Below are positions 1 to 8,525 of a DNA stretch of 30,790 nt, piece after piece (positions within the stretch are counted from its first letter, which is position 1; each line of letters starts with the position of its first letter). A program made the position numbers and the translations under genes. The notes beneath the pieces were generated by a model. That model made no database searches. It saw nothing but the letters and a program-made list of their open reading frames with translations, and had not been told where the DNA came from. The stretch is from DASPPM01 sp052143835 (GTDB taxonomy: Bacteria > Pseudomonadota > Alphaproteobacteria > JACZXZ01): the NCBI GenBank assembly GCA_052143835.1, contig JBKQRV010000003.1:1-30790 (forward strand), written 5' to 3'.

Positions 1-1
1 G

Positions 2-289
2 ATCATCGGCTTCGGCTTCGTGTTCGGCTTCGGCTATGGCGCGATCCCGACCTTCTATACCGAGAACTTCCCGACCCGCTATCGCGCCTCGGGCGCGAGC
101 GCCGGTTATCAAATCGCGCAGGTCTACGGCGGCGGGCTGATTCCGATTGTCGCAGGGCTGATCCTGAACGCCTACGGCATTCACAGGGCCTATATCTATA
201 TCGGGCTTCTGGTGATGGTCTACGCGGTGCTGGCGATCTTCGCGATTCTCGCCACGCCGGAGACGAAGGATGCCAATCTCGAAGGGTGA
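2..289 (+). CDS. MFS permease, C-terminal fragment (5' end outside window)
   Basis: The reading frame is open from the left edge and ends at a TGA at 287-289, so only about 95 C-terminal residues are present. The visible part has alternating hydrophobic segments: a Gly/Phe-rich stretch, then a segment around LIPIVAGLILNAYG, then a final helix rich in Val, Leu and Ala. A short polar tail ends in ETKDANLEG. The FPTRYRASGASAGYQ motif before the penultimate helices is typical of the metabolite:H+ symporter branch of the major facilitator superfamily, which imports organic acids and osmolytes. The substrate cannot be inferred from this fragment. It lies 122 bp upstream of the citrate-lyase-like genes on the same strand, so it could supply their substrate, but that is only positional. 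Confidence 0.8.
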   Translation: MIGFGFVFGFGYGAIPTFYTENFPTRYRASGASAGYQIAQVYGGGLIPIVAGLILNAYGIHRAYIYIGLLVMVYAVLAIFAILATPETKDANLEG

Positions 290-401
290 TGTCGCCTAAA
301 TTGACGAACGCCGGAAGGTTGCAGTTTCAAATTAAGACTGTCGATCTTACGATCCCCTGAACTTACGGACGCGCAGCTTCTTGGCCGGCCGGCGGCGACT
401 T

Positions 402-406
402 GGAGG
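402..406 (+). promoter_or_regulatory. Shine-Dalgarno GGAGG deciding the start of the 426-aa subunit
   Basis: GGAGG lies five bases before the ATG at 412. An in-frame TTG at 400 overlaps this site and would give a four-residue extension, so the ATG at 412 is the better start. Confidence 0.6.
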
Positions 407-411
407 CTAGG

Positions 412-1692
412 ATGCAGATCACAGGAATGCTCTATGGCGCCCGCCTGCTCGAGCACGTCGAGTTTCCGGCGGCCGAGGTCTTGGGTCCGGGCGCGAGCGA
501 AGACGAGATCCAGGGCCTGATCGACCGGCATAAGCTCATTTTCATCAAGCCGTTGTTCCGGGGTGGGGTCGGCAAGAAGGGCAAGGCCGGCCTGATCGGC
601 AAGGCGTCCGATCTCAAGACGGCGCTCAAGGAGAAGGAGCGGCTCTATTTCGTCGAGCATAGGCACGGAAACGTGGTGGCAAAGGCGAACGGCGTGACCT
701 TCGAGAGCGGCGTGCCGGCGGAGCATGAGGTCTATTTCGCGATCACCGACGCGACGGAGTTCAGAGCACCGACGATGACGCTGACGCACCGGGGCGGAGT
801 GGACATCGAGGAGCTCGACAAAAAGGAGATCGCGCAAGTGCCCTTCGAGGCCTTGACGGGACTCAAGGCCTTCGTCGTTGCCAATGCGTTGAGCGATATC
901 GGCGCACCGAAGGAGATCATCTCGCCCCTTGTGCAGCACCTGCCGAAACTGTGGGAGCTGATGCATCACTACGGCATGACCACGCTGGAATTGAATCCGA
1001 TCCGCATGCGCCCGGGCCGCGAGGGCCGGCTGACCCCGGTCGCCTGCGATTTCAAGTGCGGCTTCGATCGCGATGATCCGCGTTGGCAACGCCTGGGGCT
1101 TCCGGATCACCTGTTCACGGCGGACACCTCGGACTTCGAGCATGAGGTGAACCAGCTGCGCACCCACCAGGGCCAGTCGGACGTCTTCGTCATCAACGAC
1201 AAAGGAACGATCCTGGCGCCGACCTTCGGCGGGGGTGCTAATTCATTGGTGACGGAAGTGCTGGGCGAGGCGGCGATCATCTCCTCGGACTTCGGCGGCA
1301 ATCCGCCGTACGAGAAGATGAAGGCGGTCGCGCGCATCTGCTACAGGCACTGGCTCAAGCAGGCCAACGTGCTGTTCATCATCGGCGGCAAGTCGAACAA
1401 TACCGACATCTACGAGACCTTTCGCGCGATGGGCGACGCGCTGCGCGAGCATTTCAGCAACCATGGCGCAACCCCGCTCTACGTCGTGGTCGGCCGCGGA
1501 GGGCCCAACCTCGTGCGCGGGATGGGGGCGCTCGCCGAGACCTGCGACTCCCTCAACCTCCCTTACCGCTTCTTCGGTTTCGACAGCGCCATCTCCGAGG
1601 TCGTCAACTACGCCAAGAAGGTCGACGAATGGATGAAGGCCGGGGGCCGGGCGCAGATCGCAGCACACCTCGGCCTGAAGAGCGCGGCCTGA
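412..1692 (+). CDS. ATP-citrate lyase-like small subunit (ATP-grasp + citrate-binding domain)
   Basis: 426 aa. Residues about 41-215 form an ATP-grasp fold like succinyl-CoA synthetase beta: KP at 46-47, a Gly/Lys-rich loop at 50-64, LELNP at 192-196 (compare LEINP in human ACLY) and CDFK at 212-215. Residues about 260-400 match the citrate-binding domain of ATP-citrate lyase: GGGAN at 273-277, IIGGKSN at 323-329 and RGGPN at 362-366. By family knowledge this subunit binds ATP-Mg and the tricarboxylate and takes part in forming a phosphorylated intermediate with the partner subunit. The length is close to the small subunit of two-gene bacterial ACLs. The large subunit follows 26 bp downstream, so the two should be co-expressed. 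The partner is unusual (next entry), so citrate as substrate is likely but unproven, and I assign no acl symbol. Confidence 0.85.
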   Translation: MQITGMLYGARLLEHVEFPAAEVLGPGASEDEIQGLIDRHKLIFIKPLFRGGVGKKGKAGLIGKASDLKTALKEKERLYFVEHRHGNVVAKANGVTFESGVPAEHEVYFAITDATEFRAPTMTLTHRGGVDIEELDKKEIAQVPFEALTGLKAFVVANALSDIGAPKEIISPLVQHLPKLWELMHHYGMTTLELNPIRMRPGREGRLTPVACDFKCGFDRDDPRWQRLGLPDHLFTADTSDFEHEVNQLRTHQGQSDVFVINDKGTILAPTFGGGANSLVTEVLGEAAIISSDFGGNPPYEKMKAVARICYRHWLKQANVLFIIGGKSNNTDIYETFRAMGDALREHFSNHGATPLYVVVGRGGPNLVRGMGALAETCDSLNLPYRFFGFDSAISEVVNYAKKVDEWMKAGGRAQIAAHLGLKSAA

Positions 1693-1718
1693 TGGACGGC
1701 AGGCGATAGGGCGGGCGC

Positions 1719-4433
1719 ATGTTCAAGAGAGGCATCGAGGGCTTCCCCTACTATCTCGGCGTCGACGCCCTCGACAAGGTGGCCACGCGCGACGATCGCG
1801 TTTGCGTTCTCAATATCCTGGGCGGCGAGTCCCGCCAGGTGACGCCGGTCAGCCACGCCTTTTCCGGCGGCAACGTCGCGTTCGGGACATCGCCGGGCAG
1901 ACGCGGCCAAGTGCTGCCCACGCCGGTCGGCGACATTCCCGTCTACAACAATGTCCGCGAAGGGCTCGACGACGGGCGTTCGTTCAACACCGGCGTGGTC
2001 TACCTGCCGCCCTCGGGCGTGCGCGACGGCGTGGCCGAGCTGATCCGGGTCAATCCGGATCTCGAGAAGATCGTCATCATCACCGAGAAGATCTCGGTGC
2101 ACGATGCCCGCGAGATCCGGGCGCTCGGCCAGGCCAACGGCATCGACATCTTCGGCGCCAACTGCCTCGGCATGGCCGATTCCTGGAACCGCGTGCGCAT
2201 CGGCGGCGCGCTCGGCGGCGACAATCCCGAGGAGGTCCTGCTCAAAGGCTCGGTCGCGATATTCTCCAACTCGGGCGGCTTCACCACCACGATTGCCCAG
2301 TATCTCGCAACCGAGGGCTGGGGTACGACCACGCTCATCTCCTCGGGCAAGGACGTCTACATCCACTACGCCGCGCGCGACTTCGCCCACGCGCTCAAGA
2401 ACGATCCGCGCAGCAAGGCGGCCGTGCTCTATGCCGAGCCCGGCGGCTACTACGAGCACGGCGTCGATTTCGCGAAGCCGGTCGTCGCCTGCGTCGTCGG
2501 CCGGTGGAAATCCAAGCTGACGCGCGCCGTGGGACACGCGGGCGCCATGGCGGGCTCTGGCGACAGGGCGGAGGACAAGGAACGCTGGTTCATGGAAGCG
2601 TTCGGCGTGGCCGGGCTCTTCACGCCCGAGCAGCCCGTCGTCTCCGCCAAAGGGGCGGTCGTGACCAATATCGCGCATATCCCGCTTGCGCTGAGCGCGG
2701 TGATGAAGCTCAACGGGACGAAGCCGGATTTCCCGCGGCGCGGCAGCCTTCTGCTCAAGCCGTGGATCGCCAACGACCAGGGCCTGAAATTGCCCCCGGC
2801 GTTAGCGCTGGAAACGGTCGAGGCCGTCCCACCCTACAACGTCCAGATCAAGGCGCTCGGCGACCAGATCGGCGCAGTCGTTCCGCGCCAGACCATGAAG
2901 GACAAGTCGGGGGCCACGGTCATGGACCCGCGCACGCAGGTGACGAGCGTGCATGGCCATTCCGTGCTCGACCTCGCGCTCTTGCCGCTCGAAGCCAATT
3001 TCGCGCTGCCGCTGGTGCATGAGATCGCCTCGGAGAACGATCGGGCCATGCTCGATATTGCCGTAGCGGCCGAGATCAACCTCGTCGGCGATGCGGCGCT
3101 GGCTGCGGCTGACGCGGCGCGCGAGGCGGGAAACTCGCCCAACACCGTGATGGCGGCGGCGGCGGCCCTCATCGGTCCGAAGCGCGTCGAGCGCGCCTTG
3201 CTTTGCTCCAAGCGGCTCATCGATCTCTTCGCACATTCCGGGGTGCTCGATGCCCATGACGAGAGCGTGGACTTCCGTGGAATCGCAGTCGATGGGAAAA
3301 CCCGCGCGCTGTTCCTGACCACGGCCGCCGAGGCGAACGACCCGCGTCCGGAGGCCATGCTCAAGGCGGTGCGCGAGCGCGGCGGCAAATCGTTGTTTCT
3401 CAAGTTTCTCGAGTCCCTCGACGGAAGGCTTTCGCGCGACGCGATCCTGGCCGCCATTGCCACGACGATCGCGTGGGGACCGTTGATGCGCAAGCGCATC
3501 TCGCGGCTCACCGCGGAGACGCTGCCGTGGTATCTGCGCCTCTACGGCGTGATGATCGGCGCCTCGATCCCCGGCAAGTATCACCAACACGGCAGTCTTC
3601 GGGGCATCCCCCGCGACGAGCGCTTCGGCCGGTGGACCATGGCGGAGTTCCTCTTCCTCGCTTTGACGGGCAAGCGGCCGACCGAGGTGGAGGGGCTGCC
3701 GCTGCAAATCCTGATCGGGCTCTTGATCTCGAACGGTCCGGGCTCGATCACGGCGCAGGGGGCCAAGGGAGCCGTCGCCGCAGACGGCCCGCAGACGCCG
3801 GGGCGGGTGCAGATCAACAAGGCGATGGTCGGCTTCCTGACGCACAGCGGCTACAGCCACGGCGGCAACGGATTCGAGGGCATGGCGTTTCTCCTCGAGC
3901 AGTTCAAGGGCGTCGAGCTCGCGAACCCGAGCGACCGCGCGCATGGCCTTGACCTCAAGGCGATGGCCATGCGCTTCGCCGATGCATACAGGGACGAGAA
4001 GTCCCAGTCCAAGGAAGCCGGCTTCGAGGGGCCGCGCGCGTTGCCGGGGGTTCATCACCCGATCTTCAAGGGGAAGCCCGTGAACTACGATCCGCGCGAG
4101 CGCTTCATTGCGGAATTCATGGAAAAGCGCGGGGACTACAATGTCTTCCATGCATTCTACCGCGAGCTCGTGCAGGCGCTCTATGACGCCGGCGCTTCGC
4201 GTTATGTCTTCTGCGTCAACGTCGATGCAATCATTGCAGCCCTGCTTCTCGCGGTCCTCTGGAAGGACTATCGCTCGGGTGCGCTCGCCGAGAAGGACCT
4301 GGAGACGGCCGCCTTCAATGTGTTCCTTTATGGCCGCATGATCGGCGCGGCCGCGGAGATCGATGACCACCTGAACCGGGGGCGGAACATGGATACGCGG
4401 ACGCCCCAGGAGCAGTGCGCGTTTGTCGTGTGA
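1719..4433 (+). CDS. Divergent ATP-citrate lyase-like large subunit (CoA-binding/ligase + extra region + citrate synthase-like domain)
   Basis: 904 aa, far longer than the roughly 600-aa large subunit of classical two-gene ACLs. Residues about 1-310 resemble succinyl-CoA synthetase alpha: a CoA-binding Rossmann part, then a ligase part with FSNSGG (182-187) and the phospho-His motif GHAGA with H273. Residues about 590-904 resemble the citrate synthase homology module. By eye against human ACLY, H975 corresponds to H780 and D1026 to D836 (VNVDA). The first catalytic His (H900, in DHGP) is replaced by N672 (SNGPG). About 260 residues between H273 and N672 have no counterpart in the human enzyme. 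That stretch has no motif I can name with confidence and might be a degenerate second citrate-synthase-like region. The expected chemistry is ATP-dependent CoA ligation followed by retro-Claisen cleavage, but the altered His leaves cleavage activity or substrate uncertain. Confidence 0.8.
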   Translation: MFKRGIEGFPYYLGVDALDKVATRDDRVCVLNILGGESRQVTPVSHAFSGGNVAFGTSPGRRGQVLPTPVGDIPVYNNVREGLDDGRSFNTGVVYLPPSGVRDGVAELIRVNPDLEKIVIITEKISVHDAREIRALGQANGIDIFGANCLGMADSWNRVRIGGALGGDNPEEVLLKGSVAIFSNSGGFTTTIAQYLATEGWGTTTLISSGKDVYIHYAARDFAHALKNDPRSKAAVLYAEPGGYYEHGVDFAKPVVACVVGRWKSKLTRAVGHAGAMAGSGDRAEDKERWFMEAFGVAGLFTPEQPVVSAKGAVVTNIAHIPLALSAVMKLNGTKPDFPRRGSLLLKPWIANDQGLKLPPALALETVEAVPPYNVQIKALGDQIGAVVPRQTMKDKSGATVMDPRTQVTSVHGHSVLDLALLPLEANFALPLVHEIASENDRAMLDIAVAAEINLVGDAALAAADAAREAGNSPNTVMAAAAALIGPKRVERALLCSKRLIDLFAHSGVLDAHDESVDFRGIAVDGKTRALFLTTAAEANDPRPEAMLKAVRERGGKSLFLKFLESLDGRLSRDAILAAIATTIAWGPLMRKRISRLTAETLPWYLRLYGVMIGASIPGKYHQHGSLRGIPRDERFGRWTMAEFLFLALTGKRPTEVEGLPLQILIGLLISNGPGSITAQGAKGAVAADGPQTPGRVQINKAMVGFLTHSGYSHGGNGFEGMAFLLEQFKGVELANPSDRAHGLDLKAMAMRFADAYRDEKSQSKEAGFEGPRALPGVHHPIFKGKPVNYDPRERFIAEFMEKRGDYNVFHAFYRELVQALYDAGASRYVFCVNVDAIIAALLLAVLWKDYRSGALAEKDLETAAFNVFLYGRMIGAAAEIDDHLNRGRNMDTRTPQEQCAFVV

Positions 4434-4466
4434 CGGCTCGAGGGCGACCCCTGCCATGGGCCAGCG

Positions 4467-5285
4467 ATGAGCCAAGAACCCGAGCCGCCGGACTACGTGC
4501 ACGGCTATTCGGCGCGCGAGAGCCGGCGGCTCCACGACCAGGCGACGACGCTCGCCGAGCTCTTGCTGAGCGACACCGCCTATCCCCCTGGCTCACGCGT
4601 GCTCGAGGCCGGCTGCGGCATCGGCGCCCAGACCGTGACACTCGCGCGGCAGAGCCCCGCGGCCGCGATCGTCGCCGTCGACGTGGCACCGGACTCCCTC
4701 GCCCAAGCCAGGCGCAAGATCGAGGCGAGCGCTCTCGCCAATGTGACGCTTGAGTGCGCCGACATCTTCGCCTTGCCCTTCGCACCCGCGAGCTTCGACC
4801 ACGTCTTCGTATGCTTCGTCCTGGAGCATCTCAGTGAGCCCGCCAAGGCCTTGGTGCTGTTGCGCGAGGTGCTGAAGCCGGGCGGCACCATCACCGTGAT
4901 CGAGGGCGATCACGGCTCGACCTATTTCCATCCGGACAGTCCCGAGGCCAAGCGCGCGGTCGAATGCCTGGTGGAGCTGCAAGCGCGCGCCGGCGGCAAT
5001 GGGCTGATCGGACGCCAGCTCTATCCCCTCCTGGTGCAAGCGGGCTTCGCGGACGTCAGGGTCAGCCCGCGCATGGTCTACGTCGACGGCAGCCGGCCCG
5101 AGCTGATCGACGGCTTCACGCGCAAGACCTTCACGGCCATGGTCGAGGGCGTGCGTGAAGCCGCAATCGCCGAGGGGCTGATGGATGCGGCGGCGTTCGA
5201 TGCGGGCGTGCGCGACCTCTACCGTACCGCGGCCGCGGACGGCGTCTTCTGCTACACCTTCTTCAAGGCCTGGGGCGTGCGCTAG
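4467..5285 (+). CDS. Class I SAM-dependent methyltransferase
   Basis: 272 aa, soluble. A class I Rossmann methyltransferase core begins with motif I, VLEAGCGIG (45-53), which binds the methionine part of SAM. An acidic strand end, VDVAP (71-75), contacts the ribose. ECADIFALPF (about 95-104) and the HVFVCFVLEHL segment (about 112-122) are the later core strands. LKPGGTITVIEGDHG (about 136-150) is the usual strand after motif III. The C-terminal 120 residues are probably a substrate lid. The closest general type is UbiE-like small-molecule methyltransferases. The acceptor is unknown. It sits 33 bp after the citrate-lyase-like gene and 80 bp before the ureohydrolase start, so it probably belongs to the same transcript. 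No strong Shine-Dalgarno is visible before the ATG. Confidence 0.85.
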   Translation: MSQEPEPPDYVHGYSARESRRLHDQATTLAELLLSDTAYPPGSRVLEAGCGIGAQTVTLARQSPAAAIVAVDVAPDSLAQARRKIEASALANVTLECADIFALPFAPASFDHVFVCFVLEHLSEPAKALVLLREVLKPGGTITVIEGDHGSTYFHPDSPEAKRAVECLVELQARAGGNGLIGRQLYPLLVQAGFADVRVSPRMVYVDGSRPELIDGFTRKTFTAMVEGVREAAIAEGLMDAAAFDAGVRDLYRTAAADGVFCYTFFKAWGVR

Positions 5286-5365
5286 ACCGGCTGCGGTCAG
5301 TGATCGACGTTCCCGCCATCTTGCGGCACACTCGCGTGGCACTCAGCAACAGGGGCAACGCCGCC

Positions 5366-6328
5366 ATGGCCGGAATATTCGACAAGGAGCTCTTCCGCCC
5401 CACCCGCAGCTTCATGGGGGCGCCCAACCGCTACGATCTCGCCGGCGCCAAGGCGGCGATCCTCGGCATTCCCTTCGATTGCGGCATCCATCCGACGCGC
5501 ATCGGGGCGCGGCTCGGGCCGAACGCCATCCGCGAGCAGTCAACCCTGGTGCGTCCCTACCAACCGCCCCACGCCGATTTCAATCCCCTCGAGCGCCTGG
5601 ACCTGGTCGATTGCGGCGACGTGGCACTGACACCCGGGCTCATTCTCGAGGCCTACGCGAAGATCGAGGCGGCGGTCTCGCGCATCCTCGAGGCGGGAGC
5701 GGTGCCGGTGACCATGGGCGGCGACGGCGCCGTCACCCTGCCCCAGCTCCGCGCGCTCCACCGCAAATATCCCGACCTCGCGCTCCTCCATATCGATGCC
5801 CACACCGACACCTATCCCGGCGAGGGCGAGGGTCTCGACAAGTACAACACGTCCACGACCTTCACCCGCGCCGCCGAGGAAGGCTTGCTCGACACCGGCC
5901 ACTCGCTCCACATCGGCGCGCGCGGCCCGCTCGGCGTGCAGCATGTCTTCGAGCATACGCGCCAGTTCGGCTACGAGCTCATCCCCGGCAGCGATCTCTT
6001 CGCGCGCGGCATCCCCTCGACCCTCGCCCACGTGCATGAGCGCCTCAGCGGCCGGCCGGTCTATCTCTGCTTCGACATGGATTTCTTCGATCCCTCCTGC
6101 GCCCCCGGCGTGTGCACGCCCGCCTGGGGCGGGGCAACGGCGCGCGAGGGCCTCGCCCTCCTCCAAGGCTTGGCCGGCCTCGACATCGTGGCGACCGACG
6201 TGAACACGGTGAGCCCGCCCCACGACGTGGGCGGCATCACCGCCTTCCTCGCCGGCACCGTGATGCTCGAGTGCCTGACGCTCGTGGCCCGGGCGCTCAA
6301 GCTCACGAACGAGCCGGGCGGGGCGTGA
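5366..6328 (+). CDS. Ureohydrolase (agmatinase/arginase) family protein with altered metal and catalytic histidines
   Basis: 320 aa from ATG 5366, close to the usual 300-320 aa. A GTG at 5300 would add 22 residues without homology-like character; AGGGGC at 5351-5356 supports the ATG. Family signatures present are DAHTD (144-148), FDMDFFDP (236-243, metal ligands D237 and D239) and TVSPPHDVGGITA (281-293). Two conserved residues are missing: GGDHS reads GGDGA (118-122), losing the first Mn-ligand His, and the HGT-F catalytic His position reads NTSTTF (161-166). It may bind a single metal or act on something other than agmatine or arginine, for example another guanidino or amidino compound. It lies 109 bp upstream of hyuA on the same strand, which fits degradation of a nitrogen-rich substrate. 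I can place it in the family but not on a substrate. Confidence 0.85.
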   Translation: MAGIFDKELFRPTRSFMGAPNRYDLAGAKAAILGIPFDCGIHPTRIGARLGPNAIREQSTLVRPYQPPHADFNPLERLDLVDCGDVALTPGLILEAYAKIEAAVSRILEAGAVPVTMGGDGAVTLPQLRALHRKYPDLALLHIDAHTDTYPGEGEGLDKYNTSTTFTRAAEEGLLDTGHSLHIGARGPLGVQHVFEHTRQFGYELIPGSDLFARGIPSTLAHVHERLSGRPVYLCFDMDFFDPSCAPGVCTPAWGGATAREGLALLQGLAGLDIVATDVNTVSPPHDVGGITAFLAGTVMLECLTLVARALKLTNEPGGA

Positions 6329-6437
6329 AGATTGCCTTCTCCCGCTTCGCTGAAGAGGGAAAGTGCGGCAGAGGGAAAGTTGACAGCGGCGGGGCGGGTC
6401 AGCACTCTCTGCGCCGGTCAAAAGGCGGAGGCGGAGG

Positions 6438-8516
6438 ATGGGCGGGGCGCGGCTGGGAGTCGACATCGGCGGCACTTTTACCGACGTGGCGCTCGAGGTG
6501 GGGGAGAAGCGCTATACGAGCAAGCTCTTGACCACGACGGAAGCGCCCGAGAAGGGCGTGCTCGCGGCGATCGCGTCGGCGCTCGAGGAGGCGAAGCTCG
6601 AGGCCTCAGCACTCGAGATGATCATCCACGGCACCACGCTTGCCACCAACGTGCTGATCGAGCGCAAGGGCCCGCGCACCGCGCTCGTCACCACCGAGGG
6701 CTTCCGCGACGTGATCGAGATCCGTCACGAGAACCGCTTCGAGCAATACGACATCGACATCGACCTGCCCCCGCCGCTGGTGCCGCGGCGCTGGCGCTTC
6801 GGCGTCAAGGAGCGCATCGACGCGCAGGGCAAGGTGCTGGTGCCGCTCGACGAGGCAGCACTCGGCCGCGTCATCGACCGCCTCGCGCGCGAGCGCATCG
6901 CGAGCGTGGCGATCGGCTTCCTCCACAGCTTCACCAACCCCTCGCACGAGCGGCGCGCGCGCGCGCTCATCGCCGAGCGCCTGCCCGGCGTCACCGTGAC
7001 GCTCTCCTCCGAGGTCTCGCCCGAGATGCGCGAGTACGAACGCTTCTCGACGGCTTGTGCCAACGCCTATGTGCAGCCGCTCATCGGGCGCTACCTGCGC
7101 AATCTCGAGGAGGGCTTGAGGCGCGCGGGCGTACGCTGCCCGCTCTATCTCATCTCCTCGGGCGGCGGCCTCACCACGGTCGAGACGGCGATCCGCTTTC
7201 CGGTGCGCCTCGTCGAATCCGGGCCCGCGGGGGGCGCCATCTTCGCCTGCCACATCGCGGCCCAATGCGGCCTCGACAAGGTCATCTCCTTCGACATGGG
7301 CGGCACCACCGCCAAGATCTGCCTCATCGACGACGCGAAGCCGCAGACCAACCGGGTCTTCGAGGTCGCGCGCATCTACCGCTTCAAGAAGGGATCGGGC
7401 ATCCCCTTGCGCATTCCCGTCATCGAGATGGTCGAGATCGGCGCCGGCGGCGGCTCGATCGCGCGCGTCGATGCCATGGGCCGCATCGCCGTCGGCCCCG
7501 ACAGCGCAGGTGCCGAGCCGGGCCCCGCCTGCTACGGCCGCGGCGGGGCCGAGCCCACGGTCACCGACGCCGATCTCGTGCTCGGCCGCATCGATCCCGC
7601 GGCTTTCTCCGGCGGCAAGATCAGGCTCGATGCGCCGGCCGCAGAGGGCTCGGTCGCGCACGGGATCGGCGAGCGCCTCGGCCTCACGGCGGAGTTCGCA
7701 GCCCTCGGCATCAGCGAGATGGTCGACGAGAACATGGCGAACGCCGCGCGCGTGCACACGATCGAGAGCGGCAAGAACGTGGCGGAGCGCACGCTCGTCG
7801 CCTTCGGGGGTGCTGCCCCCCTCCACGCCGCGCGCGTCGCGGAGAAGCTCGGCCTCGACCGCGTGCTGGTGCCGACCAACGCCGGCGTGGGCTCGGCCAT
7901 CGGCTTCTTGCGCGCGCCGATCGCCTTCGAGATCGTGCGCAGCCACATGCAGCGGCTCTCGCACTTCGATGCGGTTGCTGCGAACCGCGTGCTCGGCGAG
8001 ATGCGCGCCGAGGCCGAGTCGATCGTGCGGCGCGGTGCCGGAAGCGAGGCCGAGCTCGAGGAGCGCCGCTCGGCCTTCATGCGCTACCGCGGCCAGGGCC
8101 ACGAGATCTCGGTGCCCTTGCCGGCGCGCGACTTTACCGACGCCGACACGCCGCTTCTTCTCGAGGCTTTCGAGGCGGCCTATCGCGCGCTCTACAGCCG
8201 CGCCATCCCCGGGGTCGACATCGAGATCCTGAGCTGGGTCACGGTCGTGAGCGCGCCCTTTGTCGCGAGCGAGGAGACGGCACAGCCGCTCGAGACGGGG
8301 GTCGGCAAGCCCGTCTCCAGGCGCAAGGTCTTCGATCCCGGCTCCGGCGAGTTCCTCGAGGTGCCCTTCTACCGCCGCGAGACGCTCAGGCCCGGCTGGA
8401 CCGTCGAGGGTCCCGCCGTGATCGAGGAGGACGAGACCTCGACCGTGGTCAGTCCGGCCTTCTCTGCACGGGTCGACGGCTTCGGCTATATTGAACTCAG
8501 GCGGCGCGGAGAGTAG
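6438..8516 (+). CDS. hyuA: Hydantoinase/oxoprolinase family, A subunit (ATPase)
   Basis: 692 aa, typical for the A subunit. The N-terminal Hydant_A_N region starts with a phosphate-binding loop of the actin/Hsp70/sugar-kinase fold, GVDIGGTFTD (7-16). HGTTLATN (64-71) and VTTEGFRDV (84-92) follow. The central hydantoinase_A domain has SSGGGL (240-245), SGPAGG (261-266) and the second phosphate loop FDMGGTTAK (285-293). With HyuB it forms an ATP-dependent amidohydrolase or carboxylase complex. Known members open N-methylhydantoin or 5-oxoproline, or carboxylate acetone or acetophenone, so the substrate remains open. GGAGGCGGAGG just before the ATG is a strong ribosome binding site. hyuB follows after 9 bp. 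Sitting between a ureohydrolase and an ABC importer favours hydrolysis of an imported cyclic or ureido compound. Confidence 0.9.
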   Translation: MGGARLGVDIGGTFTDVALEVGEKRYTSKLLTTTEAPEKGVLAAIASALEEAKLEASALEMIIHGTTLATNVLIERKGPRTALVTTEGFRDVIEIRHENRFEQYDIDIDLPPPLVPRRWRFGVKERIDAQGKVLVPLDEAALGRVIDRLARERIASVAIGFLHSFTNPSHERRARALIAERLPGVTVTLSSEVSPEMREYERFSTACANAYVQPLIGRYLRNLEEGLRRAGVRCPLYLISSGGGLTTVETAIRFPVRLVESGPAGGAIFACHIAAQCGLDKVISFDMGGTTAKICLIDDAKPQTNRVFEVARIYRFKKGSGIPLRIPVIEMVEIGAGGGSIARVDAMGRIAVGPDSAGAEPGPACYGRGGAEPTVTDADLVLGRIDPAAFSGGKIRLDAPAAEGSVAHGIGERLGLTAEFAALGISEMVDENMANAARVHTIESGKNVAERTLVAFGGAAPLHAARVAEKLGLDRVLVPTNAGVGSAIGFLRAPIAFEIVRSHMQRLSHFDAVAANRVLGEMRAEAESIVRRGAGSEAELEERRSAFMRYRGQGHEISVPLPARDFTDADTPLLLEAFEAAYRALYSRAIPGVDIEILSWVTVVSAPFVASEETAQPLETGVGKPVSRRKVFDPGSGEFLEVPFYRRETLRPGWTVEGPAVIEEDETSTVVSPAFSARVDGFGYIELRRRGE

Positions 8517-8525
8517 CTTCTCGCC

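Noticed and set aside
301..332. Possible promoter TTGACG with TCAAAT before the citrate-lyase-like genes
   Set aside because: The spacing between the two hexamers is about 20 bp and the -10 is weak; not supportable without transcript data.
6354..6380. 11-bp direct repeat AGAGGGAAAGT upstream of hyuA
   Set aside because: Real but short, only two copies 16 bp apart in a purine-rich spacer; not enough to call an operator.
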